Notes: generated from the sequence alone by a model not told the origin. Shown: positions 8,599-17,779, counted from the stretch's first letter. The stretch is 64,000 bases of DNA from Kaistia geumhonensis (GCF_030815145.1 NZ_JAUSWJ010000001.1:2232001-2296000), one strand, 5' to 3'. A program made the numbers and translations.

Positions 8599-9216
8599 TC
8601 AATTCTGCGGCGCCGGCTGGGCGGGAGCGGCTCCGGGCGCGCCCGGCGTCGCGCCGGGGGTGAAGACGCCGCGGATACGGCCGCCCGGCTTCTGGTCGAC
8701 CCGTGCCTTGCCGGTCTCCATGTCCCAGACGAGACGGTCGCCGGTGATGACGTTCGGCCCCTGGCTGAGCACGACATTGCCCGAGAGGGTCACCTTCTTG
8801 GCGAGCATGTCGACGACGCCGTTGTCGCCGGTGGCGGTCTGATCGCCGGAATTCACATAGACCTTGCCGCTCGCCTCGATGCGCGTGAAGCTGCCGGCGC
8901 CCGGCATGACATCGCTGCCGGCCGGCTTCGCGCCGTCGGCCGGCGAGTCGTTGTTCGAGAAGATCGTGATCTTGCTCGCCTTCAGCACCGAGTCGCCGCG
9001 CGTGACGGTGACATTGCCGGCGAAGGTCGAGACGCGCTGCCCGTCCTTCTCGGCGACGTCGAGCGCATCGGCCTCGACATTGACCGGGCCCTTTTCGTCG
9101 GACTGGAAGCCCTTGAACATCTCGCCCGTCGTCTGCGCGAAAGCCGCCGGAGCCGCGACGGCGAGCGGGGCGACGAGGGCGATGGCAAGGCAGAACCGCA
9201 TGGTCTTGGATGTCAT
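8599..9216 (-). CDS. lptA: LPS transport periplasmic protein LptA
   Basis: Periplasmic OstA/LptA-fold protein of 205 residues that bridges LptC to the outer-membrane LptD/E. A signal peptide (about 1-27, ending AFAQ) precedes the beta-jellyroll region. Repeating pattern elements such as NVEADALDV, FAGNVTVTRGD, ASGKVYVNSGDQTATGDNG and LSGNVVLSQG are typical of the family. A Pro/Ala/Gly-rich tail closes it. It overlaps the end of lptC by four bases (ATGA) and is followed by lptB, so the three are co-translated. Confidence 0.93.
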   Translation of the reverse strand: MTSKTMRFCLAIALVAPLAVAAPAAFAQTTGEMFKGFQSDEKGPVNVEADALDVAEKDGQRVSTFAGNVTVTRGDSVLKASKITIFSNNDSPADGAKPAGSDVMPGAGSFTRIEASGKVYVNSGDQTATGDNGVVDMLAKKVTLSGNVVLSQGPNVITGDRLVWDMETGKARVDQKPGGRIRGVFTPGATPGAPGAAPAQPAPQN

Positions 9217-9920
9217 TCGGTCACCGAGGGGGCTGCGCCGGGGCGTGGCGGGGTCGATTCGTCGGGAATTGAATAGGTTACCTTTACCCCATTCGAGAAG
9301 GATATGCTCTGGCCGCGATCATGGACAGACACTCCGTTGGCCCGGATCTCGCTGCCCTGCGAGCGAAAGGCCAGAGGCTTGTCGGATGTCATCGTGCCGG
9401 ATTTCAGGTCGATATCGGCGTTCTCGAGCGTGCCTTCGATGCCGGTCGTGGTGTCGAAGGTGATCTGCTTGTCGAGCACGATCCGCTCGGCGTCCGAATA
9501 GTAGGTCCCGGCGGCGGCCTTGATCCGCGCCGTCTCGCCCTTCCCCATGCCGATCGTCGCGCCGATATTGTGCAGCGTCACGATCTTGGTATTGGCGAGC
9601 GACTGCTCGGCGCGATCCGCCTTCAGCTCATAGGAACGGCCGCCGGACAGATAGCCCGAGACATGCGGGTCCTCCATGACGATCGAATTGTTCGAGACGT
9701 CGATGGTGGCGGCGCCGAAATTCGCCGGCAGCCTCGGCATCACATAGAAATAGCCGACGAAACCGAGCACGGCGAAGACGCTGATCGCCGGCAGGAGGAT
9801 CTTGAGCATGCGGACGCGCGCGCTGTGCCGCTGCGCCGCGCGATAGCGGGCATCGATCTCGGCGCGGGTCTGGTCGAACCAGCCATAGTCCTCGTCCTCG
9901 CCGGCCGGCGCCGTGTTCAT
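9213..9920 (-). CDS. lptC: LPS export protein LptC
   Basis: Bitopic inner-membrane protein of about 235 residues. A cytoplasmic start is followed by one transmembrane helix (LLPAISVFAVLGFVGYFYV, about residues 43-61), then a periplasmic OstA-like domain with VSNNSIVMEDPHVSGY and YELKADRAEQ. It passes LPS from LptBFG to LptA. I chose ATG 9920 because a GGAG site lies six bases ahead of it; an ATG at 9944 would add eight residues. It overlaps lptA by four bases. Confidence 0.9.
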   Translation of the reverse strand: MNTAPAGEDEDYGWFDQTRAEIDARYRAAQRHSARVRMLKILLPAISVFAVLGFVGYFYVMPRLPANFGAATIDVSNNSIVMEDPHVSGYLSGGRSYELKADRAEQSLANTKIVTLHNIGATIGMGKGETARIKAAAGTYYSDAERIVLDKQITFDTTTGIEGTLENADIDLKSGTMTSDKPLAFRSQGSEIRANGVSVHDRGQSISFSNGVKVTYSIPDESTPPRPGAAPSVTE

Positions 9921-9998
9921 GCCCGCTCCATCGCTCGTCCTCATTCCGAGGCCTCGCCTATGTGGACCGACCGGGACGATCCTGCATCCCGGCCCCGA

Positions 9999-10613
9999 TC
10001 ACGAATGCGAGAATACATCCTCTTCCGCCCAGCCGGCGAGGTCGAGTGCCGCGCGGGTCGGAAGAAAGTCGAAACAGGCCCCGGCCAGCGCCGACCTGTC
10101 CTCGCGGGCCAGCCGCTCGGTCAGCCGCTCCCTCAGCGCATGAAGGTGCAGCACGTCGGATGCGGCATAGGCGAGTTGCGCATCGCTCAGCGTCTCCGCG
10201 CCCCAGTCCGAGCTCTGCTGCTGCTTGGAGAGGTCGATGTCGAGCATCTCCTTGACGAGATCCTTGAGGCCGTGGCGGTCGGTATAGGTCCGCGTCAGGC
10301 GCGATGCGATCTTCGTGCAGAAGACGGGCGCCACCGTGATGCCGAAGGTCTTCCCCAGAACAGCCACGTCGAAACGGGCGAAATGGAAGATCTTGGTGAC
10401 CGCGGGATCGACCAGCAGCCGCACGAGATTGGGCGCCTCGGTCTGGCCGGCCGCGATCTGAACCACGTCGGCCGTGCCGTCGCCGGGCGAGAGCTGGACG
10501 ACGCAGAGGCGGTCGCGATGCGGGTTGAGGCCGAGGGTCTCGGTGTCGATCGCCACGCTGTCGCCATAGCGCGACAGGTCGGGCAGGTCGCCACGATGCA
10601 GGCGAATGGTCAT
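9999..10613 (-). CDS. rnd: Ribonuclease D-like 3'-5' exonuclease (short form)
   Basis: DEDDy exonuclease of 204 residues that trims 3' ends of stable RNA. The catalytic residues are visible: D23 and E25 in AIDTETL, the Asp of FHFARFDVAVL, and the Tyr/Asp pair of YAASDVLHL. There are no C-terminal HRDC domains, so it is about half the length of E. coli RNase D; this short form is common in alphaproteobacteria. It lies just upstream of lptC on the same strand with a 78-base gap to the chosen lptC start and may be co-transcribed. Confidence 0.85.
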   Translation of the reverse strand: MTIRLHRGDLPDLSRYGDSVAIDTETLGLNPHRDRLCVVQLSPGDGTADVVQIAAGQTEAPNLVRLLVDPAVTKIFHFARFDVAVLGKTFGITVAPVFCTKIASRLTRTYTDRHGLKDLVKEMLDIDLSKQQQSSDWGAETLSDAQLAYAASDVLHLHALRERLTERLAREDRSALAGACFDFLPTRAALDLAGWAEEDVFSHS

Positions 10614-10723
10614 CGGCGTGGTGCATCCCAGGCTGGAACTCTGACGCTGCTCTATCGAAGGCGCCGCTTTTCTGCAACGACGCAGCGTGTCACGCTCGCC
10701 GCGACAGACCGAAAGGATGCGAC

Positions 10724-11743
10724 ATGGTTGATCTTCCCGGCACCCCCGCCCCCCGTCCCGTCCGCTGGGGCATCCTCAGCACGGCGCGCATCGCGCGCCA
10801 GCGCGTGGTACCCGCGCTCGGCAAGAGCCGGTCCTCGGTGGTCGCCGCCGTCGCCTCCCGCTCGCTCGACAGCGCCCGCGCCTTCGCCGAGCCCTTCGGC
10901 ATCGCCAAGGCCTATGGCAGCTATGCCGAGCTCTTCGACGATCCCGAGATCGACGTCATCTACAACGCGCTGCCGAACAATCTCCATCTCGAGACGACGC
11001 TGGCCGCTCTCGCCAAAGGCAAGCATGTGCTGGTCGAGAAGCCGATCGGCATGAACCGCGCCGAAGCCGAGGCGATCAAGGCGGCGGCCGGCCCGCTCCT
11101 CGTCGGCGAGGCCTTCATGATCCGCCATCATCCGCAGTGGCACGCGGTCGGCGAGATCGTCGCCTCGGGCCGCATCGGACCGGTGCGCGCCGTGCAGACC
11201 TTCTTCTCGTTCCTCAATGTCGACCCGGACAATATCCGCAACCGCCCGGAAACCGGCGGCGGCGCGATGCTGGACATCGGCTGCTATGCCGTCGCCTCGG
11301 CCCGTCTCATCTTCGGATCCGAGCCGACGCGCGTCTTCGCCCTCATCGACCGGGATCCGGTGATGAAGACCGACCGGACCGATACGATTCTCGCGGATTT
11401 CGGCGACGGGCGGCAGTTCTCGGCCATGCTGTCGACGCAGAGCTTCCGCCACCAGCATGTCTCGATCATCGGCACGCTCGGCCGCATCGAGATGCCGACC
11501 CCGTTCTCGGCCCCGACCGACAGCGAGGCGATGTTCGGCATCGACGTGAGGGGCCCCGGCGAACTGCTCGAGACCGTGACCATCGCTCCGGTCGACCAGT
11601 ATGCTATCCAGGCCGAAGCCTTCTCGCGCGCCGTTGCGGGGACCGGGCCCTGGCGCTACGGCACCGACGATGCGATCGCCAACATGGCGGTGCTCGACGC
11701 CCTGTTCCGCTCCGAGCAGAGCGGGCAATGGGAAGCGCCGTGA
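10724..11743 (+). CDS. Gfo/Idh/MocA family NAD(P)-dependent oxidoreductase
   Basis: Protein of 339 residues with an N-terminal Rossmann domain (VRWGILSTARIARQRVVPAL) and the family motif GKHVLVEKPIGM near residue 105, which holds the catalytic Lys. A C-terminal beta-sheet domain follows. Such enzymes oxidise or reduce sugars, inositols or dihydrodiols; the substrate cannot be told here. An AAAGGAT ribosome site precedes the ATG. It stands alone between divergent rnd and the downstream hsp20 promoter. Confidence 0.85.
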   Translation: MVDLPGTPAPRPVRWGILSTARIARQRVVPALGKSRSSVVAAVASRSLDSARAFAEPFGIAKAYGSYAELFDDPEIDVIYNALPNNLHLETTLAALAKGKHVLVEKPIGMNRAEAEAIKAAAGPLLVGEAFMIRHHPQWHAVGEIVASGRIGPVRAVQTFFSFLNVDPDNIRNRPETGGGAMLDIGCYAVASARLIFGSEPTRVFALIDRDPVMKTDRTDTILADFGDGRQFSAMLSTQSFRHQHVSIIGTLGRIEMPTPFSAPTDSEAMFGIDVRGPGELLETVTIAPVDQYAIQAEAFSRAVAGTGPWRYGTDDAIANMAVLDALFRSEQSGQWEAP

Positions 11744-11772
11744 CGCGTGCGTCATGCGGGGCCGTTGCGCTG

Positions 11773-11800
11773 CTTGAACGCCCCTTTCGCACCCCCATAT
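11773..11800 (+). promoter_or_regulatory. RpoH (sigma-32)-type heat-shock promoter for hsp20
   Basis: CTTGAAC (11773-11779), a 13-base spacer, then CCCCATAT (11793-11800). This is a near-perfect match to the known heat-shock consensus CTTGAAA-N11-16-CCCCATNT. Transcription should start around 11807, just ahead of the structured leader and about 75 bases from the hsp20 ATG. Confidence 0.85.
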
Positions 11801-11811
11801 AGTTGCTCGTG

Positions 11812-11885
11812 GGACCTCATTCCCCGTCCGGATGCCTCCATGAGGGTCCGGGTGCAAGGTCGCTTGGTGGAAGGACTTTGTGATG
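11812..11885 (+). ncRNA. ROSE-like RNA thermometer in the hsp20 leader
   Basis: Two stem-loops fill the leader. The first pairs GGACCTCAT (11812-11820) with ATGAGGGTCC (11840-11849), leaving one bulged G. The second pairs GTC-CTT (11859-11861, 11863-11865) with AAGGAC (11871-11876), leaving G11862 bulged and a GGTGG loop. It hides the AAGGA ribosome site seven bases before the ATG at 11883. The TCGCT arm fits the U(U/C)GCU motif known from rhizobial ROSE elements, in which a bulged G makes the helix melt at heat-shock temperature. The assignment is from pattern reading, not a covariance-model search. Confidence 0.75.
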
Positions 11886-12311
11886 TCGCGCGTTTCAGCG
11901 TTCTCCAGCCCGCTCCTGCTCGGCTTCGACGAGATCGAGCGGGCCCTCGACCGGGTCGCCAAGGCCTCGGGAGACGGATATCCGCCCTACAATATCGAGC
12001 GGATCGCGAAGACCGATGCGCGGGACGAGTGCCTGAGGATCACGCTGGCCGTCGCCGGCTTCTCGCGGGAATCGCTGGAAGTGACGGTGGAGGAAAACCA
12101 GCTCGTGATCCGCGGGCGCCAGGTTGACGATCGCGAGAGGGTCTATCTGCATCGTGGCATCGCCGCGCGGCAGTTCCAGAAGACTTTCGTGCTCGCCGAC
12201 GGCATCGAGATCAGTTCCGCCGAATTGAAGGATGGACTGCTGGCCATCGACCTCATCAGGCCGACGCCGGAGCGGATCATCCGCAAGATCGAAATCGGGG
12301 TCCGCGACTGA
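11883..12311 (+). CDS. Small heat-shock protein, Hsp20/alpha-crystallin family
   Basis: Cytoplasmic holdase chaperone of 142 residues that binds unfolding proteins during heat stress. The N-terminus SSPLLLGFDEIERALDRVAK is the class seen in rhizobial IbpA-like proteins. The alpha-crystallin domain covers about residues 35-125 with LRITLAVAGFSRESLEVTVE and the A-x-x-x-N-G-like stretch SAELKDGLLAIDL. The final tail lacks an obvious I-x-I anchor apart from IRKIEIG. The start is ATG 11883, directly after GTG 11880, because the AAGGA site is seven bases ahead. It is followed after 34 bases by a DUF1150 gene, the usual rhizobial pairing. Confidence 0.93.
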   Translation: MSRVSAFSSPLLLGFDEIERALDRVAKASGDGYPPYNIERIAKTDARDECLRITLAVAGFSRESLEVTVEENQLVIRGRQVDDRERVYLHRGIAARQFQKTFVLADGIEISSAELKDGLLAIDLIRPTPERIIRKIEIGVRD

Positions 12312-12345
12312 CCCTGCAATCTCGCTCGATCGAGGAGAAAGAAGA

Positions 12346-12597
12346 ATGTCTGAAGCTCGTTTCGTGATGACCCCCGAGAATTTCGCCGGCCTCGGCTCCG
12401 GCCAGATCGCCTTCGTCAAGGCCGTCGGCGCCGAGCAGATCCGTGACCTGTTCCCCGGTGCCCCGCCGCTCGCCCCCGGCCAGGTCTTCTGGGCGCTGCT
12501 CGACGCGGCCGGCGCGCCGCTGATGGTGTCCGACAGCCGCGAGGCCGTCGTGATGAACGCCCGCGAGCACGACCTCGAGGCGATGAGCCTGCACTAG
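12346..12597 (+). CDS. DUF1150 family protein
   Basis: Small protein of 83 residues (MSEARFVMTPENFAGLGSGQIAFVK...). Members of DUF1150 are regularly found directly behind hsp20 genes in Hyphomicrobiales; their function is not known. The ATG follows a GAGGAGAAAGA ribosome site. No transmembrane segment or signal peptide is seen. Co-transcription with hsp20 from the heat-shock promoter is likely, so a stress role is an inference from context. Confidence 0.85.
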   Translation: MSEARFVMTPENFAGLGSGQIAFVKAVGAEQIRDLFPGAPPLAPGQVFWALLDAAGAPLMVSDSREAVVMNAREHDLEAMSLH

Positions 12598-12603
12598 GAA
12601 ACG

Positions 12604-13152
12604 TCAGCGCATCCAGACCGTGACGGAAACGCGCTCGGCTTCGTCGAGCACGACCGGATCGGTCGGATGCAGCCCGTGGCTGGCGAGCAGCCGCTCGGCC
12701 GATCCCATCGCCCAGGCGCGCGTGAAGACCGGAACTCCGCCGGGCAGCCTCACGCCGCGCTTGCGCGACAGGTGAAAGGCGTCGAAGCCGAGGCTGAGGA
12801 AGAGATCGTTGACGCGGCGCCCGCCTGGCACCGCGATCAACCCGCCCTCCGGCGCGGCCTTGCGCAGTGCCTCGCCCAGCGACGCCATTCCCGGATTCCA
12901 CCACCAGCCGTCCGCTCGCTGCTCGACGCCGTCCGCCTGTGACGAGACGATCAGGCGCCGCCGTCCCGCTACGTTGGGGAAGCGATAGTGGCCGTATCGG
13001 CCGAGCACGTTGAGGACGGCGCGGTCGAGTTCGCCCTGAAAGCGGCGCCAGTCGGCTTCGTTGCGCAAGGCATCCGGCATCGAACCGTCCGCATTGGCGA
13101 TGCAGTCGTCATCGGAGACGATGGCGTGACCGTGGATCTCGTAGCGCGCCAT
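12604..13152 (-). CDS. Dihydrofolate-reductase-fold protein
   Basis: Protein of 182 residues. The start HGHAIVSDDDCIANADGSMP and the late IAVPGGRRVNDLFLSLGFD resemble the dihydrofolate reductase/RibD C-terminal fold, in which the first part holds substrate-facing acidic residues and the GG motif binds NADPH. It also has the GRYGHYRFPN segment that resembles the GR..HE..PN pattern of such reductases. It may be a diverged reductase rather than the true FolA. It sits 90 bases beyond pheT on the same strand and converges with the DUF1150 gene six bases away. Confidence 0.5.
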   Translation of the reverse strand: MARYEIHGHAIVSDDDCIANADGSMPDALRNEADWRRFQGELDRAVLNVLGRYGHYRFPNVAGRRRLIVSSQADGVEQRADGWWWNPGMASLGEALRKAAPEGGLIAVPGGRRVNDLFLSLGFDAFHLSRKRGVRLPGGVPVFTRAWAMGSAERLLASHGLHPTDPVVLDEAERVSVTVWMR

Positions 13153-13201
13153 GATCCTCTCTTCCGATCATGGGCCCGCACGACGTTGCGCGCTCCCGGA
13201 G

Positions 13202-13218
13202 GGCCACCTTCGGTGGCC
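13202..13218 (-). terminator. Hairpin after pheT
   Basis: Perfect seven-base stem GGCCACC (13202-13208) / GGTGGCC (13212-13218) with a three-base loop, in the 90-base gap after pheT. No T-run follows, so termination would be weak or Rho-assisted. Confidence 0.4.
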
Positions 13219-13242
13219 GGCTGCCCGCGGCAGCAAGCAGGC

Positions 13243-15660
13243 TCAGCCGCGCAGAACCGCGCCCGTCGCCTTCGCCACCTGCGCGACGATCTTGCCCGAA
13301 ACGGCATCGATCTCGGCGTCGGTAAGCGTGTGATCGGTCGGCCTCAGCGTCACCTCGATGGCGACGGACTTGCGGCCCTCGCCGATCGCTGCGCCCTCGA
13401 AGACGTCGAAAACCGACGCCGCCGCGATCAGCGCCTTGTCGGCGGAGAGGGCCGCCTTGAGGATCTTGCCCGCTTCCGTCGCCCGATCGACCACGAAGGC
13501 GAAATCGCGCGTGACCGGCTGCAGCGCCTGCACGTCGAGCGGCGGGCGCGTCTTGGTCGGCCGGACGCGGGGCTGCGGGATCTGGTCGAGGATGATCTCG
13601 AAGCCGGCCAGCGGCCCCTCGATGTCGAGCGCCTCGAGCGTGGCGGGATGCAACTCGCCGAAATGGCCGATCACCGTCTGCGGCCCGAGCTGGATCGTGC
13701 CCGAGCGGCCCGGATGGAACCAGGACGGCGCGCCGGCCACGATCTGGAACTTGTCGACCGGAGCGCCGAGCGCCTCGAGCAGCGACAGGGCGTCGGCCTT
13801 GGCGTCGAAGACCGAGACCGGCGCCGCAGCGCCCTGCCAGTGACGGCCCGAACCTGACACGCCTGCGGTGCCGCGGCGAAGCCCCGTCGCGGCGATCTTC
13901 TGGTCTTCCGGCCGGATGCCGCGGAAGATCTGCCCGACCTCGAACAACGCGACGTCGGCGCTGCCGCGATCGGCGTTGCGCTGGGCGGCGAGCACGAGGC
14001 CCGGCAGGAGGCTCGGCCGCATGTCCGACATCTCGGGCGAAATCGGGTTGGCGAGCGCCAGCGCCTCCGCGCCGCCGCCGAATGCCTCGGCCACGCCCTT
14101 CGCGACGAACGACCATGTGACCGCCTCGACCAGGCCGCGCGCCGCGAGCGCCCGCTTGGCGCGGCGCGTGCGCACCTGCAGCACCGTCAGGACAGGGCGC
14201 GAGACATCGTCCGACTTCTCGAGCGGCGTGGACGGCACCCGGTCGATGCCGAGGATGCGCACGACCTCTTCGACGAGATCGGCCTTGCCGTCGATATCCG
14301 GCCGCCAGGACGGCACGCCCACCGTCAGCACCGGCGCCTCTCCGGCGACGGTGAAGCCGAGCGCCGTCAGGATGGCGCGGATCTCGTCGACAGACGGGTC
14401 GATGCCGGAAAGGCGCTTCACCTCGCCGACCGGGAAGGCGAGTTGCAGGCGCGGCTCGGGAATTGTCCCGGCGAGGACGATCTCGCTCGCCACGCCGCCG
14501 CAGATATCGAGGACGAGGCGGGTCGCGAGATCGAGGCCCGGGATCGTGAAGGCCGGATCGACGCCGCGCTCGAAGCGGTAGCGGGCATCGGAATTGACGC
14601 CGAGCTTGCGCCCGGTCTGCGCGATGTTGAGCGGCTCCCAGAGCGCGGACTCGATCAGGACGTCGACCGTCGCGTCGGAGCACCCCGAGGCCTCGCCGCC
14701 CATGATGCCGGCCAGCGATTCGACGCCGTTGTCGTCGGCGATGACGCACATCGTCTCGTCGAGCGCATAGGTCTTGCCATCGAGCGCGACGAGGCTCTCG
14801 CCAGAGCGCGCGCGGCGCACCACGAGATCGCCCTTCACCTTCGCCGCATCGAAGACATGCAGCGGCCGGTTCCGGTCATAGGTGAGGTAGTTGGTGATGT
14901 CGACGAGGGCGTTGATCGGCCGAAGGCCGACGGCGCGGAGCTTCGCCTGCATCCACTCCGGCGACGGGCCGTTGCGGACGCCGCGCACGAGGCGGAGCGC
15001 GAAGGCCGGCGACAGCGCCGGCTCGTCGCCGAAATCGAAGCGGACGGCGACCGGACAGGGCCCCTCTCCGGCGACCGGCGCCACGGCGCCGTCGGCGAGC
15101 CGGCCGAGGCCGGCCGCGGCCAGATCGCGGGCAACGCCGTGAACGCCGAGGCAATCAGGGCGGTTCGGCGTGATCGCGATGTCGATGACCGGATCGGCGA
15201 GCCCGGCCCACTCGGCATAGGGCATGCCGACCGGCGCATCGGCCGGCAGCTCGATGATGCCGTCGTGATCCTCGGAGAGTTCCAGCTCGGCGGCGGAGCA
15301 GAGCATGCCGTGGCTTTCGACGCCGCGGATCGTGCCGACCGTCAGCGTGATGTCCTTGCCGGGGATATAGGTGCCCGGCGGCGAGAAGACGCTCTTCATG
15401 CCGGCGCGCGCATTCGGCGCGCCGCACACGACCTGAACCGGCTCGCCCGCGCCGGTATCGACCATGCAGACGCGGAGCCGGTCGGCATTCGGGTGCTGCT
15501 CGGCCGAGACGACATAGGCCACGGTGAACGGCGCGAGCGCCTTCGCCTTGTCCTCGATGCCCTCGACCTCGAGCCCGACGCGCGTCAGCGCATCGCCGAT
15601 CGCCTCCAGCGAAGCCTCGGTCTCCAGATGCTCCTTGAGCCAGGACTGGGTGAACTTCAT
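13243..15660 (-). CDS. pheT: Phenylalanine-tRNA ligase beta subunit
   Basis: Beta chain (805 residues, normal length) of the alpha2-beta2 enzyme that charges tRNA-Phe. It starts [14 protein letters not shown]. An EMAP-type tRNA-binding domain occupies about residues 40-150 ([15 protein letters not shown]). The B3/B4 editing domain, the B5 domain and the C-terminal FDX-ACB anticodon-binding domain ([16 protein letters not shown] and the end [16 protein letters not shown]) follow. A GAGGA site precedes the ATG. It begins 10 bases after pheS. Confidence 0.97.
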   Translation of the reverse strand: MKFTQSWLKEHLETEASLEAIGDALTRVGLEVEGIEDKAKALAPFTVAYVVSAEQHPNADRLRVCMVDTGAGEPVQVVCGAPNARAGMKSVFSPPGTYIPGKDITLTVGTIRGVESHGMLCSAAELELSEDHDGIIELPADAPVGMPYAEWAGLADPVIDIAITPNRPDCLGVHGVARDLAAAGLGRLADGAVAPVAGEGPCPVAVRFDFGDEPALSPAFALRLVRGVRNGPSPEWMQAKLRAVGLRPINALVDITNYLTYDRNRPLHVFDAAKVKGDLVVRRARSGESLVALDGKTYALDETMCVIADDNGVESLAGIMGGEASGCSDATVDVLIESALWEPLNIAQTGRKLGVNSDARYRFERGVDPAFTIPGLDLATRLVLDICGGVASEIVLAGTIPEPRLQLAFPVGEVKRLSGIDPSVDEIRAILTALGFTVAGEAPVLTVGVPSWRPDIDGKADLVEEVVRILGIDRVPSTPLEKSDDVSRPVLTVLQVRTRRAKRALAARGLVEAVTWSFVAKGVAEAFGGGAEALALANPISPEMSDMRPSLLPGLVLAAQRNADRGSADVALFEVGQIFRGIRPEDQKIAATGLRRGTAGVSGSGRHWQGAAAPVSVFDAKADALSLLEALGAPVDKFQIVAGAPSWFHPGRSGTIQLGPQTVIGHFGELHPATLEALDIEGPLAGFEIILDQIPQPRVRPTKTRPPLDVQALQPVTRDFAFVVDRATEAGKILKAALSADKALIAAASVFDVFEGAAIGEGRKSVAIEVTLRPTDHTLTDAEIDAVSGKIVAQVAKATGAVLRG

Positions 15661-15670
15661 GGCTCGGTCC

Positions 15671-16753
15671 TCAGGAACTGAGACCGCCGACCAGGGTCGG
15701 CAGGTCGAGCGGGCGGAAGCCGTAATGGGCCAGCCAGCGGATGTCGGCGTCGAAGAAGGCGCGCAGGTCCGGCATGCCGTATTTCAGCATCGCAATGCGG
15801 TCGATGCCCATGCCGAAGGCGAAGCCCTGATATTCGTCCGGATCGAGCCCGGCATGACGGATGACGTTCGGATGGACCATGCCGCAGCCGAGAATCTCCA
15901 GCCAGTCGTCGCCCTCGCCGAAGCGCACCTCGTTTCCGACCCGCTTGCAGCGGATATCGACTTCCATCGACGGCTCGGTGAAGGGGAAGAAGGACGGGCG
16001 CATCCGCATCTCGACCTTCTCGACCTCGAAGAAGGCGCGGCAGAAGGCCTCGAGCAACCACTTCAGATGCCCGATATGGCTCGACCGGTCGATCACGAGG
16101 CCCTCGACCTGATGGAACATCGGGGTGTGGGTCTGGTCGCTGTCGTTGCGATAGGTGCGGCCCGGCGCGATGATGCGGATCGGCGGCGCCTGCCGCTGCA
16201 TCGTGCGCATCTGGACCGGAGAGGTATGCGTGCGCAGCAGCAGCTTCTCGCCATCCGCCGCCGGCGGCAGGAAGAAGGTGTCGTGCATCTCGCGCGCCGG
16301 ATGGCCAACCGGGAAATTCAGCGCGGTGAAATTGTAATAGTCCGTCTCGATGTCGGGACCCTCGGCCACCGAGAAGCCGAGATCGCCGAAGATCGCAGTG
16401 ATCTCGTCGATCACCTGGCTGACGGGGTGGATGCGGCCGCTGTCGAGCGCGGAAGCGCGCACCGGGAGCGTGACGTCGACGGCCTCGGCGGCGAGCCGGG
16501 CCGCCAGCCCCTCGGCCTTCAGCACGGTCTTGCGCGCGGCGATGGCTTCGGTGACACGGTCGCGCAGGCCGTTCAGCGCGGGACCGGCGGTCCTGCGCTC
16601 CTCCGGCGACATCGTGCCGAGGCTCTTGAGCTGCTCGGAGACGGAGCCCTTCTTGCCGAGCGCCGCAATGCGCACCGCTTCCAGCGCGGCCTCGTCCGCT
16701 GCGCCGGCGATCGCCTGGCAGATGTCGGATTCGATCGCGTCGAGATCGGCCAT
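15671..16753 (-). CDS. pheS: Phenylalanine-tRNA ligase alpha subunit
   Basis: Catalytic alpha chain of 360 residues. An N-terminal coiled coil (about 1-90, [17 protein letters not shown]) contacts tRNA. The class II core shows motif 2 ([18 protein letters not shown]), and motif 3 contains [14 protein letters not shown]. The Phe-binding pocket is formed around [13 protein letters not shown] chose the ATG at 16753 because it gives the family N-terminus; upstream in-frame sequence is Arg/Pro/Ser-rich and not homologous. No T-box or Phe-rich leader peptide is visible ahead of it. Confidence 0.97.
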   Translation of the reverse strand: MADLDAIESDICQAIAGAADEAALEAVRIAALGKKGSVSEQLKSLGTMSPEERRTAGPALNGLRDRVTEAIAARKTVLKAEGLAARLAAEAVDVTLPVRASALDSGRIHPVSQVIDEITAIFGDLGFSVAEGPDIETDYYNFTALNFPVGHPAREMHDTFFLPPAADGEKLLLRTHTSPVQMRTMQRQAPPIRIIAPGRTYRNDSDQTHTPMFHQVEGLVIDRSSHIGHLKWLLEAFCRAFFEVEKVEMRMRPSFFPFTEPSMEVDIRCKRVGNEVRFGEGDDWLEILGCGMVHPNVIRHAGLDPDEYQGFAFGMGIDRIAMLKYGMPDLRAFFDADIRWLAHYGFRPLDLPTLVGGLSS

Positions 16754-16861
16754 GACTGGTCCCCGGATCGGCGTCCGCGGGAACCGGAGGCGAGGCCCGC
16801 GGCGTCGTCGGACGCGGCACGGCCGCACGGATCGCCTCGGCGTGCCATCATGCAAACTGGA

Positions 16862-16893
16862 AAGGAAGCCGGCCGGCTGCTGGAGCCGGCCGG
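16862..16893 (-). terminator. Terminator after rplT
   Basis: Perfect ten-base stem CCGGCCGGCT (16869-16878) / AGCCGGCCGG (16884-16893) with a five-base loop. On the minus strand it lies 20 bases after the rplT stop and is followed by CTTCCTTT, a pyrimidine-rich tail. It should separate infC-rpmI-rplT transcription from pheST at least partly. Confidence 0.65.
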
Positions 16894-16913
16894 ACAGCAA
16901 TCGACGAAGGGGA

Positions 16914-17288
16914 TCAGGCGGCCTTGGCGGCCAGCGCACCCTCGGCCTGCTCGACCAGCGCCTTGAAGGCGGCCGGCTCGACATTGGCCAGTTCGGCGAG
17001 CACCTTGCGGTCCACCTCGATGCCGGCCTTGGCGAGGCCGTCGATGAAGCGGCTGTAGGTCAGCTCGGCCGAGACCTCGCGGACGGCAGCGTTGATGCGC
17101 TGGATCCAAAGGCCGCGGAAGCTGCGCTTCTTGGCCTTGCGGTCACGGTAGGAGTACTGCGCGGCCTTGTCGACGGCGGCCTTGGCGGTACGGATGGTGT
17201 TCTTGCGGCGGCCATAGAAACCCTTGGCGCGCTTCAGAACCTTCTTGTGCTTGGCGTGTGCGGCTACACCGCGCTTCACTCGCGACAT
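16914..17288 (-). CDS. rplT: 50S ribosomal protein L20
   Basis: Ribosomal protein of 124 residues that binds 23S rRNA early in 50S assembly. It starts [16 protein letters not shown] and carries the typical basic N-terminus with [16 protein letters not shown] and the globular part [16 protein letters not shown] site lies eight bases ahead of the ATG. The Ala-rich end is slightly longer than the roughly 118 residues of E. coli. In other bacteria L20 represses its own operon by binding the rpmI leader; a long leader is present here too. Confidence 0.97.
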   Translation of the reverse strand: MSRVKRGVAAHAKHKKVLKRAKGFYGRRKNTIRTAKAAVDKAAQYSYRDRKAKKRSFRGLWIQRINAAVREVSAELTYSRFIDGLAKAGIEVDRKVLAELANVEPAAFKALVEQAEGALAAKAA

Positions 17289-17311
17289 GACATTGTCTCC
17301 GGTTCAGGGGC

Positions 17312-17506
17312 TCAGCCGTTGAGGAACTGCTTGACGATCTTCGCGTCGGCATCCGACAGCGTGGTGGTGCCACGCGCGTTGCGGATGAACTTGGCCGTAC
17401 GCTTGATCATGCCGTGCCGCTTGCCGGCCTGCGCCGTCTTCACCTTGCCAGTCGCCGTGAGCTTGAAGCGCTTCTTGGCGCCGCTCTTGGTCTTCAGCTT
17501 GGGCAT
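17312..17506 (-). CDS. rpmI: 50S ribosomal protein L35
   Basis: Ribosomal protein of 64 residues ([20 protein letters not shown]...). It is highly basic, with the family end [22 protein letters not shown] chose ATG 17506 because AAGGA lies seven bases ahead; a GTG two codons upstream is too close to that site. It is separated from infC by 273 bases that contain a separate promoter and a leader of about 165 bases. Confidence 0.96.
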   Translation of the reverse strand: MPKLKTKSGAKKRFKLTATGKVKTAQAGKRHGMIKRTAKFIRNARGTTTLSDADAKIVKQFLNG

Positions 17507-17679
17507 TTTCACATCCTTGACATTGCGCCGACAGGAACGGCCCGCCGCGCCGCGGTTCGTGTGATCCGCAGTCGGTCGGTCCGCTTCGGCTTGGAAGCAT
17601 TCGTGAACCGCCGCGGCATGCCCTGGGAACCTGTTCCGAAAGGAACGGCCCCCTCGCCGGGCGGCTCGGAAACGGCGCG

Positions 17680-17708
17680 GTTATAGCGGCGATGCTTCGC
17701 CAGCACAA
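17680..17708 (-). promoter_or_regulatory. Promoter for rpmI-rplT
   Basis: On the minus strand: -35 TTGTGC (17708-17703), 17-base spacer, -10 TATAAC (17685-17680). The predicted start leaves a leader of about 165 bases before rpmI, containing a GTTCC/GGAAC hairpin (17633-17646). Such a leader is where L20 represses translation in other bacteria; that control here is an inference. Confidence 0.5.
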
Positions 17709-17779
17709 GCGCCAAAAACCCTCGCCTTCGCGCCGCCGGAACGGCTGGCGTCATGGCGCGTCAAAGGGTTGGTGCCCGC

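Noticed and set aside
5226-8663. Very long open frame (1145 codons) on the plus strand across hpf, rpoN and lptB
   Set aside because: It is the antisense of three clearly conserved minus-strand genes; its composition is Arg/Asp/Gly-rich with no recognisable domain, typical of high-GC shadow frames.
8538-8777. Longer lptB starting at 8777
   Set aside because: It would cover the end of lptA in another frame with Arg/Ser/Pro-rich sequence not seen in LptB; the GTG at 8537 fits better.
16754-16860. Phenylalanine attenuator or T-box ahead of pheST
   Set aside because: No Phe-codon-rich leader ORF, T-box sequence or alternative terminator pair is visible there.
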